Part shown: positions 1 through 6,718 of the stretch, in pieces | How positions within the stretch are numbered: the first letter of the stretch is position 1 | Layout: each line of letters begins with the position of its first letter | Assembly (NCBI GenBank): GCA_021808425.1 | Contig: JAKBBS010000176.1 | Coordinates: forward strand, 1 to 6,745 | From: Actinomycetes bacterium | GTDB taxonomy: Bacteria; Actinomycetota; Acidimicrobiia; Acidimicrobiales; Palsa-688 | Direction: 5' to 3' | Length of the DNA: 6,745 nucleotides | Program-made: the position numbers and the translations under genes | The notes under the pieces: model-generated | Database searches by the model: none | What the model saw: the letters and a program-made list of their open reading frames with translations, nothing else | Told to the model about the DNA's origin: nothing

Positions 1-2784
1 GACCAGAGTGTTGACGGTCGGCATGTCAATACCCGACTCGATGATCGTCGTGCAGACGAGCACGTCGTAGGATCCCTCCCAGAAGTCGAGCACGACCTTC
101 TCGAGCGCCCCCTCGTCCATCTGGCCGTGAGCGGTAGCTACCCGCGCTTCGGGGACCATCGCCCGTAGCTCCGCCGCGACCCGGTCGATGTCGGCCACCC
201 TGTTGTGGACATAGAACACCTGACCTTCGCGCAGCAGCTCACGTCGGATAGCCTCGGCCACGGCGCGGTCGTCGTGCTCGCCGACGTAGGTGAGGATCGG
301 CTGGCGGTCCGCGGGAGGCGTGTGGAGAAGGGTGAGGTCCCGGATGCCGGTGAGGCTCATTTCCAACGTACGCGGGATCGGGGTCGCTGTGAGAGTGAGG
401 ACGTCCACGTCAGCGCGCAGCTTCTTGATCGACTCCTTGTGGTGAACCCCGAAACGCTGCTCCTCGTCGACGACGAGCAGGCCGAGGGCTTTGAACTTGA
501 CGTCGCCTGAGAGGAGCTTGTGGGTGCCGATGACGACGTCGACGCTTCCAGAGGCCAAGCCGTCCGTGACCTCCTTCGCCTGGGCCGCCGTGAGAAACCG
601 CGAGAGCATCTCCACTCGAAGCGGGTAGCCGGAGAAGCGTTCGCTGAAAGTCTGGTAGTGCTGGGAAGCGAGAAGCGTCGTCGGTACTAGAACAGCGACC
701 TGCATCCCGTCCTGCACCGCTTTGAAAGCTGCGCGTAGTGCTATCTCGGTTTTGCCGAAACCGACATCCCCGCAGACGAGGCGGTCCATCGGGCTCGACC
801 GTTCCATGTCGGACTTGACCTCGTCGATCGCGGTCAGCTGGTCCGGCGTCTCCTGGTAAGGGAAGGCCTCCTCGACCTCGGCCTGCCATGGCGTGTCGGG
901 TCCGAATGCGTGTCCGGGAGAGGTGATCCGCTTCTGGTAGAGCACGACGAGCTCCTGCGCTATCTCGCGGACCGCCGAGCGCACCTTCGACTTCGTCCGC
1001 TGCCACTCCGCCCCGTTCAGGCGGTTCAGGGTCGGGCTTTCGCCCCCGCTGTAGGGGCGGAGCAGGTCGACCTGATCCGAGGGGACGTAGAGCTTGTCGC
1101 CGCCTTTGTACTCGAGAAGGAGGTAGTCGCGCTCCACGCCGCCTATCGAGCGGCGAACCATCCCGGCGAAACGGCCCACGCCGTGCTGGTGGTGGACGAC
1201 CAGTGATCCGCTGTGCAGGTCGTCGAAGAAGGTCTCCGAGTTGCGGGCTCTCGGCCGGGGCCGTCTGTGAGTTCGTCTCCTCCCAGAAACGTCGCTCTCG
1301 GCGAGCACGGCGACGCGGAACTGGCGCGAGAAGAACCCGCGTTCGAATCCCGTAACGACCACGTTGGCACGGCGATCGTCGCGGCGTCCCGGCGGATCGC
1401 CAGCGGTCACGGCGACCCCGTGGCTCGATAGAAGGTCCGCCAGTCGGGCGCCGCTCGCCTGCCCGTCGGCGCAGACCGCGATCCGGTAGCCCTCCGCCTG
1501 AAAGTCCCGCAGCTGCGCGACGAGACGCTCGCCACCCCCGACGACCGGGTCCCATCCCGAGGCGGCTATTACCTCGGTGTCGGGCCCCTCGGGCGCTGAG
1601 GTCACGCTCCAGGTGGGAGCGTTTGTTCGGGCGAGAAGCCGGTCGAAGGGCAGGTGCAGGCGTGGAAGGCCTTCGTGGTCGACCCCCCATGTGTTCGCCA
1701 AGGCAGACACCAGGGAATCCTCCTCGGCCACGAGGTCCGTGGCCCGGTCACGCATCCTGCGCGGGTCGACCAGCACGACGACGCTGTCGTCGGATAGCAG
1801 GTCGGCGAGGAGATGCTCGTCGTCCGCGAGCCATCCGAGCCACGACTCCATTCCGTCGAAGAAGTGGCCCTCACCCAGGCGCTCGAGCTGCGCCGCGCCC
1901 CACGGGGCGTCCCTGACGAGCTCCCGCGCGCGGGCCCTGATCTCGTCGCTCGGGCGTAGCTCCCTGCACGCGAACAGCTCGACGGACTCCACGTCGACGG
2001 TGGACCTCTGATCGCCGACCGAGAACTCGCTCAGCCTGTCGACCTCGTCGCCCCACAAGTCGATTCGTACCGGCACGTCGGCGGTCGATCCGAACACGTC
2101 GATGATCGACCCTCTGACGGCCACCTCACCGCGGTGCTCGACCTGGTACTCACGGCGGTAGCCGAGACCGACCAGGCGCCCGACCAGCTCGCCGAGATCG
2201 ACGCTGTCACCTTTCGCTACGACCACAGGGGCGGTGTCTTCGACGTGGGGCCCGAGCCGCTGCAGCAGAGACCTGATTGGGGCGACGACGACCCTCGGTC
2301 CGGCGTGCGTAGGCGTCGAGCGTGGCGGCGTCGACGAGCGTGGCGGCGTCGACGAGCGTGGCGGCGTCGACGAGCGTGGCGGCGTCGACGGGCGCCCCGA
2401 ACCCCACGACCGCAAGTGCCACATGGTGCGCACCCGCCGGCCCATCGTCTCGATTCCGGGGCTCACCCGTTCGAGCGGGAGCGTCTCCCATGCGGGGCAC
2501 ACGTCCACCCTGTCGCTGCCGAGGAATGCTTCAAGGTCAACGGCGAGGCGTTCAGCCTCTGCCTGGGTCGGGGTCGCGACCAGGAACAGCCGGCCGACTG
2601 CCGCCGCGGCGAGAGCTGCTATCACGAAGGCACGCCCCGCCTCCGGGACGCTCACCACCGAACCTGGCCGCTCGAGTATCTCTGAGAAAGTGTCGTCGTC
2701 ACGGTCTGCGTGAAGCAGCGGGGCGAGGGGGCCGAGTGGGCCGCCGCCGCGCAACGACGGGGCGAGGTCAGTCACTTTGGGCAT
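1..2784 (-). CDS. mfd: Transcription-repair coupling factor Mfd (C-terminus beyond window)
   Basis: Mfd is a DNA translocase that pushes stalled RNA polymerase off lesions and recruits UvrA. The frame is open from 2784 to base 1 (928 codons; the family is usually about 1,150-1,200), so the last roughly 230-270 residues lie outside. Seen in order: a UvrB-like N-terminal module with [11 protein letters not shown] (99-109), [12 protein letters not shown] (165-176) and [17 protein letters not shown] (209-225); an RNA polymerase-interacting domain starting at [11 protein letters not shown] (529-539); then a superfamily 2 helicase core with Walker [10 protein letters not shown] (672-680), Walker B DEEQ (773-776), [10 protein letters not shown] near 799-808 and [11 protein letters not shown] (912-922). 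Motif VI, the TRG motif and the C-terminal domain are off-window. The start is uncertain: ATG at 2784 overlaps pth by 17 nt and GTG at 2775 by 8 nt; neither has a clear Shine-Dalgarno, so coupling to pth translation is inferred. Residues 132-155 form an unusual hexapeptide repeat. The identification is secure. Confidence 0.96.
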   Translation of the reverse strand, partial: MPKVTDLAPSLRGGGPLGPLAPLLHADRDDDTFSEILERPGSVVSVPEAGRAFVIAALAAAAVGRLFLVATPTQAEAERLAVDLEAFLGSDRVDVCPAWETLPLERVSPGIETMGRRVRTMWHLRSWGSGRPSTPPRSSTPPRSSTPPRSSTPPRSTPTHAGPRVVVAPIRSLLQRLGPHVEDTAPVVVAKGDSVDLGELVGRLVGLGYRREYQVEHRGEVAVRGSIIDVFGSTADVPVRIDLWGDEVDRLSEFSVGDQRSTVDVESVELFACRELRPSDEIRARARELVRDAPWGAAQLERLGEGHFFDGMESWLGWLADDEHLLADLLSDDSVVVLVDPRRMRDRATDLVAEEDSLVSALANTWGVDHEGLPRLHLPFDRLLARTNAPTWSVTSAPEGPDTEVIAASGWDPVVGGGERLVAQLRDFQAEGYRIAVCADGQASGARLADLLSSHGVAVTAGDPPGRRDDRRANVVVTGFERGFFSRQFRVAVLAESDVSGRRRTHRRPRPRARNSETFFDDLHSGSLVVHHQHGVGRFAGMVRRSIGGVERDYLLLEYKGGDKLYVPSDQVDLLRPYSGGESPTLNRLNGAEWQRTKSKVRSAVREIAQELVVLYQKRITSPGHAFGPDTPWQAEVEEAFPYQETPDQLTAIDEVKSDMERSSPMDRLVCGDVGFGKTEIALRAAFKAVQDGMQVAVLVPTTLLASQHYQTFSERFSGYPLRVEMLSRFLTAAQAKEVTDGLASGSVDVVIGTHKLLSGDVKFKALGLLVVDEEQRFGVHHKESIKKLRADVDVLTLTATPIPRTLEMSLTGIRDLTLLHTPPADRQPILTYVGEHDDRAVAEAIRRELLREGQVFYVHNRVADIDRVAAELRAMVPEARVATAHGQMDEGALEKVVLDFWEGSYDVLVCTTIIESGIDMPTVNTLV
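2321..2392 (+). repeat. 18-bp tandem repeat (4 copies) inside mfd
   Basis: Four head-to-tail copies of cgtggcggcgtcgacgag occupy 2321-2338, 2339-2356, 2357-2374 and 2375-2392. The first three are identical and the last has one a-to-g change near its end. Each copy contains a GTCGAC palindrome. A degenerate partial unit may precede the array at about 2311-2320. On the minus strand the 18-bp unit keeps the mfd frame and encodes Ser-Ser-Thr-Pro-Pro-Arg; the copy read first in mfd begins with Pro in place of Ser. The near identity of the units points to recent slippage or unequal recombination. Confidence 0.95.
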
Positions 2785-3394
2785 TGAAGAGGTTCTGGGC
2801 CGCGGCGACACCGGCCCGGAGGATGCACTCTACGGCATCGGCCGCTACTTCGATGCTCACTTGAAGTTCGGCCCGCACCTTCTTGGCGGGGACCCGGAGG
2901 ACGTGCTCGGCGCCTCTTTCCTTTCCACCAGGTGGCTTGCCGATCCCGATGCGGACTCTCGCGAAGTCCTGCGAGTGCAGATGCGCCTTGATCGACCTCA
3001 GGCCGTTGTGGCCCGCGAGGCCGCCGCCCATCTTGACCCGCACCGCTCCGACGGGCAGGTCCAGCTCGTCGTGGACGACCACAAGACGATCCAAGCTGTC
3101 GATCCCGAAGCGACGCACGAGTAGGGCGACTGCTCTTCCCGAGTCGTTCATATAGGTCTGCGGGAACGCCAACGCTAGGCGCAGGTCACGGCCGTCGTTG
3201 CCGACAAGGACCTCGGCGGTACGGGCATGTTCGCGGCTCATCTTGAGGGACGCACCGCGACGGGCAGCGAGGAGCGCCGCGACATCGGCACCTACGTTGT
3301 GCAACGTAGCCTCGAACTCTGGCCCTGGGTTGCCTAGGCCGACCGCCAGAAGGTCAGCAGGAGTTCCCGTTCTTGCCGGACGGAAGGCCGGCAC
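2768..3394 (-). CDS. pth: Peptidyl-tRNA hydrolase (Pth)
   Basis: Pth cleaves the ester bond of peptidyl-tRNAs that drop off the ribosome, freeing tRNA for reuse in the cytoplasm. The 208-residue protein is of usual length, with a roughly 14-residue leader before the first beta strand (LLAVGLGNPG, 15-24). All residues known to matter in the E. coli enzyme have counterparts with matching spacing: Asn22 (N10), the catalytic His32 in LHNVG (H20), Asn83 in TYMNDSG (N68), Asp109 in HDELDLP (D93) and Asn130 in GGGLAGHNGLRSI (N114). RVRIGIGKP (146-154) is the usual late strand. GTG at 3394 is preferred; TTG at 3397 is equally possible. A purine-rich GGGGAAGG (3405-3412) lies 10 nt upstream of the GTG and 7 nt upstream of the TTG, inside the end of rplY. 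The gene begins within 6 nt of the rplY stop and its 3' end overlaps mfd. rplY-pth adjacency is common in bacteria. Confidence 0.97.
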   Translation of the reverse strand: MPAFRPARTGTPADLLAVGLGNPGPEFEATLHNVGADVAALLAARRGASLKMSREHARTAEVLVGNDGRDLRLALAFPQTYMNDSGRAVALLVRRFGIDSLDRLVVVHDELDLPVGAVRVKMGGGLAGHNGLRSIKAHLHSQDFARVRIGIGKPPGGKERGAEHVLRVPAKKVRAELQVSIEVAADAVECILRAGVAAAQNLFNAQSD

Positions 3395-3400
3395 CAAAGG

Positions 3401-4027
3401 TCAGCCTTCCCCGGGACCCGAAGCGCCCTCTTCCGCGTCGCCGGTCTCGCCGCTGTCGCCAACTTCGCCGATTTCCCCACTAGAGGCCAGTACGACTACC
3501 TCGTCGCCAGGGACGTCGACCGTCACTCCGTCGGGCAGCGAAATGTCGTCGACGCGGATCACACCGCCCGGCTCCAGGGCAGTCAAGTCGATCTCCACCG
3601 ACACGGGAATCTTTGCCGGGTTCGCGCGCACCGCCAAGGTCGTGAGCGCCTGCTCGATCGTGGCGCGGGCTGCCTTGATCGAGTCGGATTCCCCGATGAG
3701 GATGATCGGGACCTCCGCCCCGACGATCTCGTCCCGGCGTACGACCTGGAAGTCGACGTGGGTCACCGTGTGGCGAACGGGGTGGCGCTGGATCATCCTC
3801 GCTAGTGCGAGATGCGACGTATCGCCGACTCGCAGGTCGAGGAGCTGGTTCGTTCCCGACTCGCCCGACAGAGCGTGTCGAAGGTCCTTACCGTCGACGG
3901 AAACCGCAGCACCTTCCCCGCCGTGGCCGTATACGACGGCCGGGATGCGACCAGCTGCCCGGAGGCGGCGGGATTCGGCTGACCCGGTTGCGCGGCCCGG
4001 CTCGGCTACAAGGGTTATCTCTGGCAT
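3401..4027 (-). CDS. rplY: 50S ribosomal protein L25, CTC/TL5 long form
   Basis: L25 binds 5S rRNA in the large ribosomal subunit; the long form is also called general stress protein CTC. The 208-residue protein has the N-terminal 5S-binding domain, with RRLRAAGRIPAVVYGHG at 20-36 and HVDFQVV at 90-96. It also has the extra C-terminal beta domain (about 100-182) that the 94-residue E. coli protein lacks. The last 26 or so residues, from SSGEIGEVGDSG onward, are a low-complexity Gly/Glu/Ser/Asp tail, probably disordered; acidic tails are common in this form. The ATG at 4027 is preceded by AGGAG (4039-4043) with an 11-nt spacer. It lies 60 nt downstream of prs and nearly abuts pth, so it is probably co-transcribed with both. 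No anomaly beyond the acidic tail. Confidence 0.96.
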   Translation of the reverse strand: MPEITLVAEPGRATGSAESRRLRAAGRIPAVVYGHGGEGAAVSVDGKDLRHALSGESGTNQLLDLRVGDTSHLALARMIQRHPVRHTVTHVDFQVVRRDEIVGAEVPIILIGESDSIKAARATIEQALTTLAVRANPAKIPVSVEIDLTALEPGGVIRVDDISLPDGVTVDVPGDEVVVLASSGEIGEVGDSGETGDAEEGASGPGEG

Positions 4028-4073
4028 TGGTCGACTTGCTCCTACGGTGGTTCGGAAAGCTGCGAGTCTAGCA

Positions 4074-4088
4074 ACGGTCGCCGACCGT
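4074..4088 (-). other. Small inverted repeat at the prs stop codon
   Basis: ACGGTCG (4074-4080) and CGACCGT (4082-4088) are perfect complements separated by one base. They overlap the first base of the TGA complement of prs, in the 60-nt prs-rplY gap. Because the loop must open, a real RNA stem would be about 5 bp with a 5-nt loop. No T-run follows on the minus strand, so it does not look like an intrinsic terminator. It may be an RNA-processing or pause element, or chance. Confidence 0.3.
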
Positions 4089-5131
4089 CAGGTCTGGTTC
4101 TCACCGCCGAATATCTGCGACACCGACTGGTCGGAGAATACAGCCTCGATGCAGTGAGCGACCACCGGGGCTATCGAGACAACTTCGATCTTGTCGATCT
4201 GCTTCTCCGACGGCAGCGGCAGCGTGTCTGTCACGACGACACGAGATATCGCCGAGTTCTTGAGCCTGTCGACGGCCGGATCGGACAGCACCGCGTGGGT
4301 GGCCATCGCCCACACTTCGGTGGCGCCCTTCGCGAGAAGAATGTCGGCCGCAGCACAAATCGTCCCTGCCGTGTCGATCATGTCGTCGATGAGGACGCAC
4401 ATTCGGCCCTCCACTTCGCCCATAACGTCGAGGGCCTGAACGAGATTGACTGCGTCCTTCGGGCGTCGTTTGTACACCGACGCCACGTCGACGGCCGCAC
4501 CCGCGTAGCGTGCTGCCTGCTCGGCCACCTTAGTGCGGCCCGTGTCCGGGGCAACCATCACAAAGTCCCCGCCGGGGACCTGTTGGCGTAGGTATTCGGT
4601 CAGCAACGGAACCGCCGTCAGGTGATCGACAGGCCCGTTGAAGAAGCCCTGGATCTGCCCGGAGTGCAGGTCTATCGACATGATCCGGTCGGCTCCCGCC
4701 GTCGCGAAGAAGTCGGATACCATCCGGGCGGTGATTGGCTCGCGTTCTTTGGACTTTCGGTCCTGTCTGGAATAGCCGTAATAGGGACAGACGGCGGTGA
4801 TCCGCTTCGCTGACGCCCGCTTGGCTGCGTCGATCATGATCCACTGCTCCATCAGCGAGTCATTCACCGAACGCCCCGGAGTCTGGCCGTGCGACTGCAT
4901 GATGAACACGTCCGAGCCGCGGACGGACTCGACGAACCTCGGTCTGATCTCACCGTTTGCGAAGTCCACGAGCTTCGGATCGGCGAGCTTCACGTCGAGG
5001 TGCGCCGCCACCGCCTCGGCCAACAAAGGGTGCGACCTGCCGCTCAGGAGCCGGAGTTTGCGTACCGGGGTGAGGTTGATCGAAGCGCTGCGCCCCTGCG
5101 GCGAGCTGGCTGGCTGTGCGTTGTCTGTCAC
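4088..5131 (-). CDS. prs: Ribose-phosphate pyrophosphokinase (PRPP synthetase)
   Basis: The enzyme makes PRPP from ribose 5-phosphate and ATP. PRPP feeds purine, pyrimidine, NAD, histidine and tryptophan synthesis and, in actinobacteria, decaprenyl-phosphoribose. With GTG at 5131 the protein has 347 residues. Seen: FANGEI (57-62) in the ATP-binding region, CPYYGYSRQDRKSKEREP (115-132), the catalytic histidine in DLHSGQIQGFF (154-164), APDTGR (194-199), the Lys-Arg flexible-loop segment VYKRRPKDA (219-227) and the PRPP-binding loop VLIDDMIDTAGT (246-257). About 25 residues precede the first conserved strand (KLRLLSG), longer than the usual 3-8, and they are Ser/Pro/Gln-rich. The GTG start is chosen over one at 5200 because a GGAG lies 5 nt before it, and because the 5200 start would overlap the end of glmU. 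The gap to glmU is 22 nt. glmU-prs pairing is widespread in Gram-positive bacteria, which supports both calls. Confidence 0.96.
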   Translation of the reverse strand: MTDNAQPASSPQGRSASINLTPVRKLRLLSGRSHPLLAEAVAAHLDVKLADPKLVDFANGEIRPRFVESVRGSDVFIMQSHGQTPGRSVNDSLMEQWIMIDAAKRASAKRITAVCPYYGYSRQDRKSKEREPITARMVSDFFATAGADRIMSIDLHSGQIQGFFNGPVDHLTAVPLLTEYLRQQVPGGDFVMVAPDTGRTKVAEQAARYAGAAVDVASVYKRRPKDAVNLVQALDVMGEVEGRMCVLIDDMIDTAGTICAAADILLAKGATEVWAMATHAVLSDPAVDRLKNSAISRVVVTDTLPLPSEKQIDKIEVVSIAPVVAHCIEAVFSDQSVSQIFGGENQT

Positions 5132-5136
5132 CTGCG

Positions 5137-5140
5137 CTCC
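5137..5140 (-). promoter_or_regulatory. Ribosome-binding site for prs
   Basis: On the minus strand GGAG (within CGGAG) sits 5 nt upstream of the GTG at 5131. It lies in the 22-nt gap after the glmU stop and decides the prs start against the longer frame from 5200. Confidence 0.6.
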
Positions 5141-5153
5141 GATCGTTGTTCGT

Positions 5154-6242
5154 TCAGCGTAGCGAGTTGCGCTCGGGGCTGGAAGGCCTAGATGCGGCAC
5201 CTGGCCCTATCCGAGCCCACGGGCCGACTTTCGCCCCAGGCGCGACGTCGGCGTTGAAGCCGACCGTCGCTTCGACTTCGGCACCCCTTCCCACCCGGCA
5301 GTCCACCAGTCGAGTTGAAGGGCCGACCACCGCCCCGGCCTCTACAACCGTCCTGCCCTCCAGGATCGTTCCCGGGTACAGCACCACATCGGGGGCAAGC
5401 TCGACAGTGGAATCGATGTATGTGCCAGTCGGGTCGACCATCGTGACTCCAAAGCGCATCCAACGTTCGTTGATCCGCCTCCGAAGTTCCGTCTCGGCGC
5501 CGGCAAGCTGGAGGCGGTCGTTGACTCCTGCAGCCTCGGAACTGTCGGCGACCACCATTGAGGCGACCGGATAGCCGGCGTCGTGGATCACTGCGATGAC
5601 GTCGGTCAGATACAGCTCACCCTGAGCGTTGTCTGGCCTGAGACGTCTAATCGCCGGAGCGAGGACGGACCTGCGAAAGACGTAGATCGAAGTGTTGATT
5701 TCGTCGATCGCCAACTCCTCCGCCGTGGCATCACGGTGCTCGACGATACGAGTGACCCGGCCCGCCTTGTCCCGCGCAACCCGGCCGTAGCCGGTAGGAT
5801 CGCGCAGCCGGGCTGTCAGCACCGTGGCCGCGGCCGCCGAATCACGATGCGCTCCGACAAGCTCCGCGAGCGTCTCGGGGCGCAGAAGGGGGGTGTCGCC
5901 GGGCGCGACGATGACGTCATCGGTGTCGTCGAGGTCGTCGTCGGGGAACGCCCCGAGCGCGACTAGCACTGCGTCACCGGTGCCTAGTTGCCTTTTCTGC
6001 TCGACGAACTCCACATTCAGGGCCTGCGGCTGATGCTCCCCTACCGCCTTGGTCACCATATCCGCGCCGTGGCCGACCACGACCACGACTCGGTCGAGTT
6101 GCAGGTCAGATAGTGCGTGAAGCACATGGGCGACCATCGGGCGCCCGGCGAGAGCATGCATCGGTTTCGGTCGCTCGGACCTCATGCGGGTGCCTTCCCC
6201 TGCGGCGAGGACTACAGCGGAGAGTCGTGAGTCGCGTGGCAC
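5154..6242 (-). CDS. glmU: GlmU-type UDP-GlcNAc pyrophosphorylase, shortened beta-helix
   Basis: GlmU normally acetylates glucosamine-1-P (C-terminal domain) and then joins GlcNAc-1-P to UTP (N-terminal domain), giving UDP-GlcNAc for peptidoglycan. The uridyltransferase half looks intact: LAAGEGTRMRSERPK (12-26), QLGTGDAV (85-92), the Mg-binding Asp116 in GDTPLL, GYGR (151-154), IVEHRDAT (166-173) and EINT (181-184), NAQGELYLTD (205-214), and Asn241 in GVNDRLQL. Hexapeptide-type beta-helix turns follow from about 275 to 348, ending at VGPWARIGPGA. The frame then runs into about 14 unrelated residues and stops at 362; full-length GlmU has about 450-490. The acetyl-transfer histidine of the PHLTYVGD/GHLTYLGD region and the residues after it are absent. 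The start is GTG at 6242; the frame is closed upstream by a stop at 6270-6272 and no clear Shine-Dalgarno is seen. It could be a uridyltransferase-only enzyme, a truncated allele, or an assembly error. Recognition as GlmU family is certain; acetyltransferase activity is not expected. Confidence 0.9.
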   Translation of the reverse strand: MPRDSRLSAVVLAAGEGTRMRSERPKPMHALAGRPMVAHVLHALSDLQLDRVVVVVGHGADMVTKAVGEHQPQALNVEFVEQKRQLGTGDAVLVALGAFPDDDLDDTDDVIVAPGDTPLLRPETLAELVGAHRDSAAAATVLTARLRDPTGYGRVARDKAGRVTRIVEHRDATAEELAIDEINTSIYVFRRSVLAPAIRRLRPDNAQGELYLTDVIAVIHDAGYPVASMVVADSSEAAGVNDRLQLAGAETELRRRINERWMRFGVTMVDPTGTYIDSTVELAPDVVLYPGTILEGRTVVEAGAVVGPSTRLVDCRVGRGAEVEATVGFNADVAPGAKVGPWARIGPGAASRPSSPERNSLR

Positions 6243-6252
6243 GACGACTTTT

Positions 6253-6280
6253 CTAGCAAGCCGGCGGCCTTAGCTGCTAG
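6253..6280 (-). other. Inverted repeat in the glmU leader
   Basis: CTAGCA (6253-6258) and TGCTAG (6275-6280) flank a GC-rich centre that contains GCCGGC. Together they could form a stem-loop 11-38 nt upstream of the glmU GTG. No T-run follows on the minus strand. It may be a 5' leader hairpin near the ribosome entry site, or chance. I see no riboswitch motif and no glmS-like ribozyme. Confidence 0.25.
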
Positions 6281-6320
6281 CACTGCAATGCCGAGGGTGG
6301 GCTGCGCGCCGGCCGCAGTG

Positions 6321-6390
6321 CGCCGGGCTGGGCGGGGTGGCGCCGGGCTGGGCGGGGTGGCGCAGCTGGGCGGGGTGGCGCAGCTGGACG
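6321..6390 (+). repeat. G-rich tandem repeat upstream of glmU
   Basis: Two identical 20-bp units (6321-6340 and 6341-6360, cgccgggctgggcggggtgg) are followed by an 18-bp variant (6361-6378, cgcagctgggcggggtgg) and a partial unit (6379-6390). The plus strand carries eight runs of three or four G between 6325 and 6375. 6325-6347 and 6330-6352 each fit the pattern of four G-runs with loops of 1-7 nt that favours a G-quadruplex. The rest of the gene-free stretch 6243-6492 shows only the leader inverted repeat; I found no convincing -10/-35 pair for glmU or for the tRNA. Confidence 0.85.
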
Positions 6391-6492
6391 GACGGCCCTT
6401 ATCTGCCGCTTCGAGCGCATCCTCGTCAATGCGCCACGCCGCGGTCCGATTTGCGCGACGCTGTTGGTGCAGGCGTTACTGGTTCTCCCCGG

Positions 6493-6564
6493 TGGCGGGT
6501 AGTTCAATGGCAGAACGACGGCCTTTGGAGCCGTATGTTGGAGGTTCGAGTCCTCCCCCGCCAG
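6493..6564 (+). tRNA. tRNA-Gln (anticodon UUG)
   Basis: A 72-nt cloverleaf reads directly from the sequence. The acceptor stem is tggcggg/cccgcca (6493-6499 with 6557-6563), and the D stem is gttc/gaac (6502-6505 with 6513-6516). The anticodon stem is acggc/gccgt (6518-6522 with 6530-6534) around loop ctttgga, with TTG at 6525-6527. The variable loop has 5 nt (6535-6539). The T stem is ggagg/cctcc (6540-6544 with 6552-6556) around ttcgagt. The U1-A72 pair and discriminator G at 6564 are both typical of tRNA-Gln. The 3' CCA is not encoded (the next bases are CCC), so CCA must be added after transcription. It points away from glmU, so the two share the intergenic region as a divergent pair. Confidence 0.97.
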
Positions 6565-6665
6565 CCCTGCCCTGATTCTTTCGTGTCGCTCGTGTCGTTC
6601 GCAATCCGAACCATACCCGAGGGAAAGTACAAACCGGGCATACCGTACGGAACTGATGCTTCGCC

Positions 6666-6718
6666 AAAACGATTGATACTTTATACAGCTATAGCCTGCA
6701 TAAAGTATCAATCGTTTT
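6666..6718. terminator. AT-rich 53-nt palindrome, candidate bidirectional terminator
   Basis: Perfect 19-nt arms (6666-6684, aaaacgattgatactttat; complement at 6700-6718) enclose 15 nt. That centre contains the palindrome GCTATAGC (6688-6695), so the whole block is nearly one continuous inverted repeat with one mismatch and one bulge. The right arm runs into TTTTT (6715-6719) and the left begins AAAA, so RNA from either strand would give a hairpin followed by U's. It lies about 100 nt past tRNA-Gln and could end its transcript and one arriving from the right. The stem is strikingly AT-rich for this genome, where terminators are usually GC-rich. A recombinase or regulator site is an alternative. 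The rest of 6565-6745 has no gene I can support. Confidence 0.45.

Noticed and set aside
410..1690. A 426-codon open frame on the minus strand
   Set aside because: It is out of frame with mfd, whose frame across the same bases carries the Mfd motifs. The product is Arg/Pro/Gly-rich, as expected from a GC-rich shadow frame.
2321..2392. CRISPR-like array
   Set aside because: The units are contiguous, without spacers, and code in frame within mfd.
2134..2864. Plus-strand open frames with AWRRRR, DERGGV or VAASTS repeats
   Set aside because: These are other-frame readings of the 18-bp repeat, antisense to the N-terminal part of mfd. An 18-bp unit without stops keeps several frames open by itself.
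3198..4157. A 319-codon open frame on the plus strand
   Set aside because: It lies antisense to pth, rplY and the end of prs, all clearly identified, and its product is Ser/Arg/Pro-rich with no recognisable motif.
5132..5200. The longer prs reading starting at 5200
   Set aside because: It would overlap glmU by 47 nt and has no match to Prs in the extra residues, whereas GTG at 5131 has GGAG 5 nt upstream.
6673..6704. Promoter-like TTGATA and TATA-like boxes within the palindrome
   Set aside because: The spacing between plausible -35 and -10 boxes is about 11 or 20 nt on either strand, outside the normal 16-19 nt, and AT-rich palindromes produce such boxes by chance.
6277..6711. Minus-strand frame containing GEDSNLQHTAPKAVVLPLNYPP
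   Set aside because: It runs antisense through tRNA-Gln. This peptide is the familiar false product of a tRNA gene read backwards.
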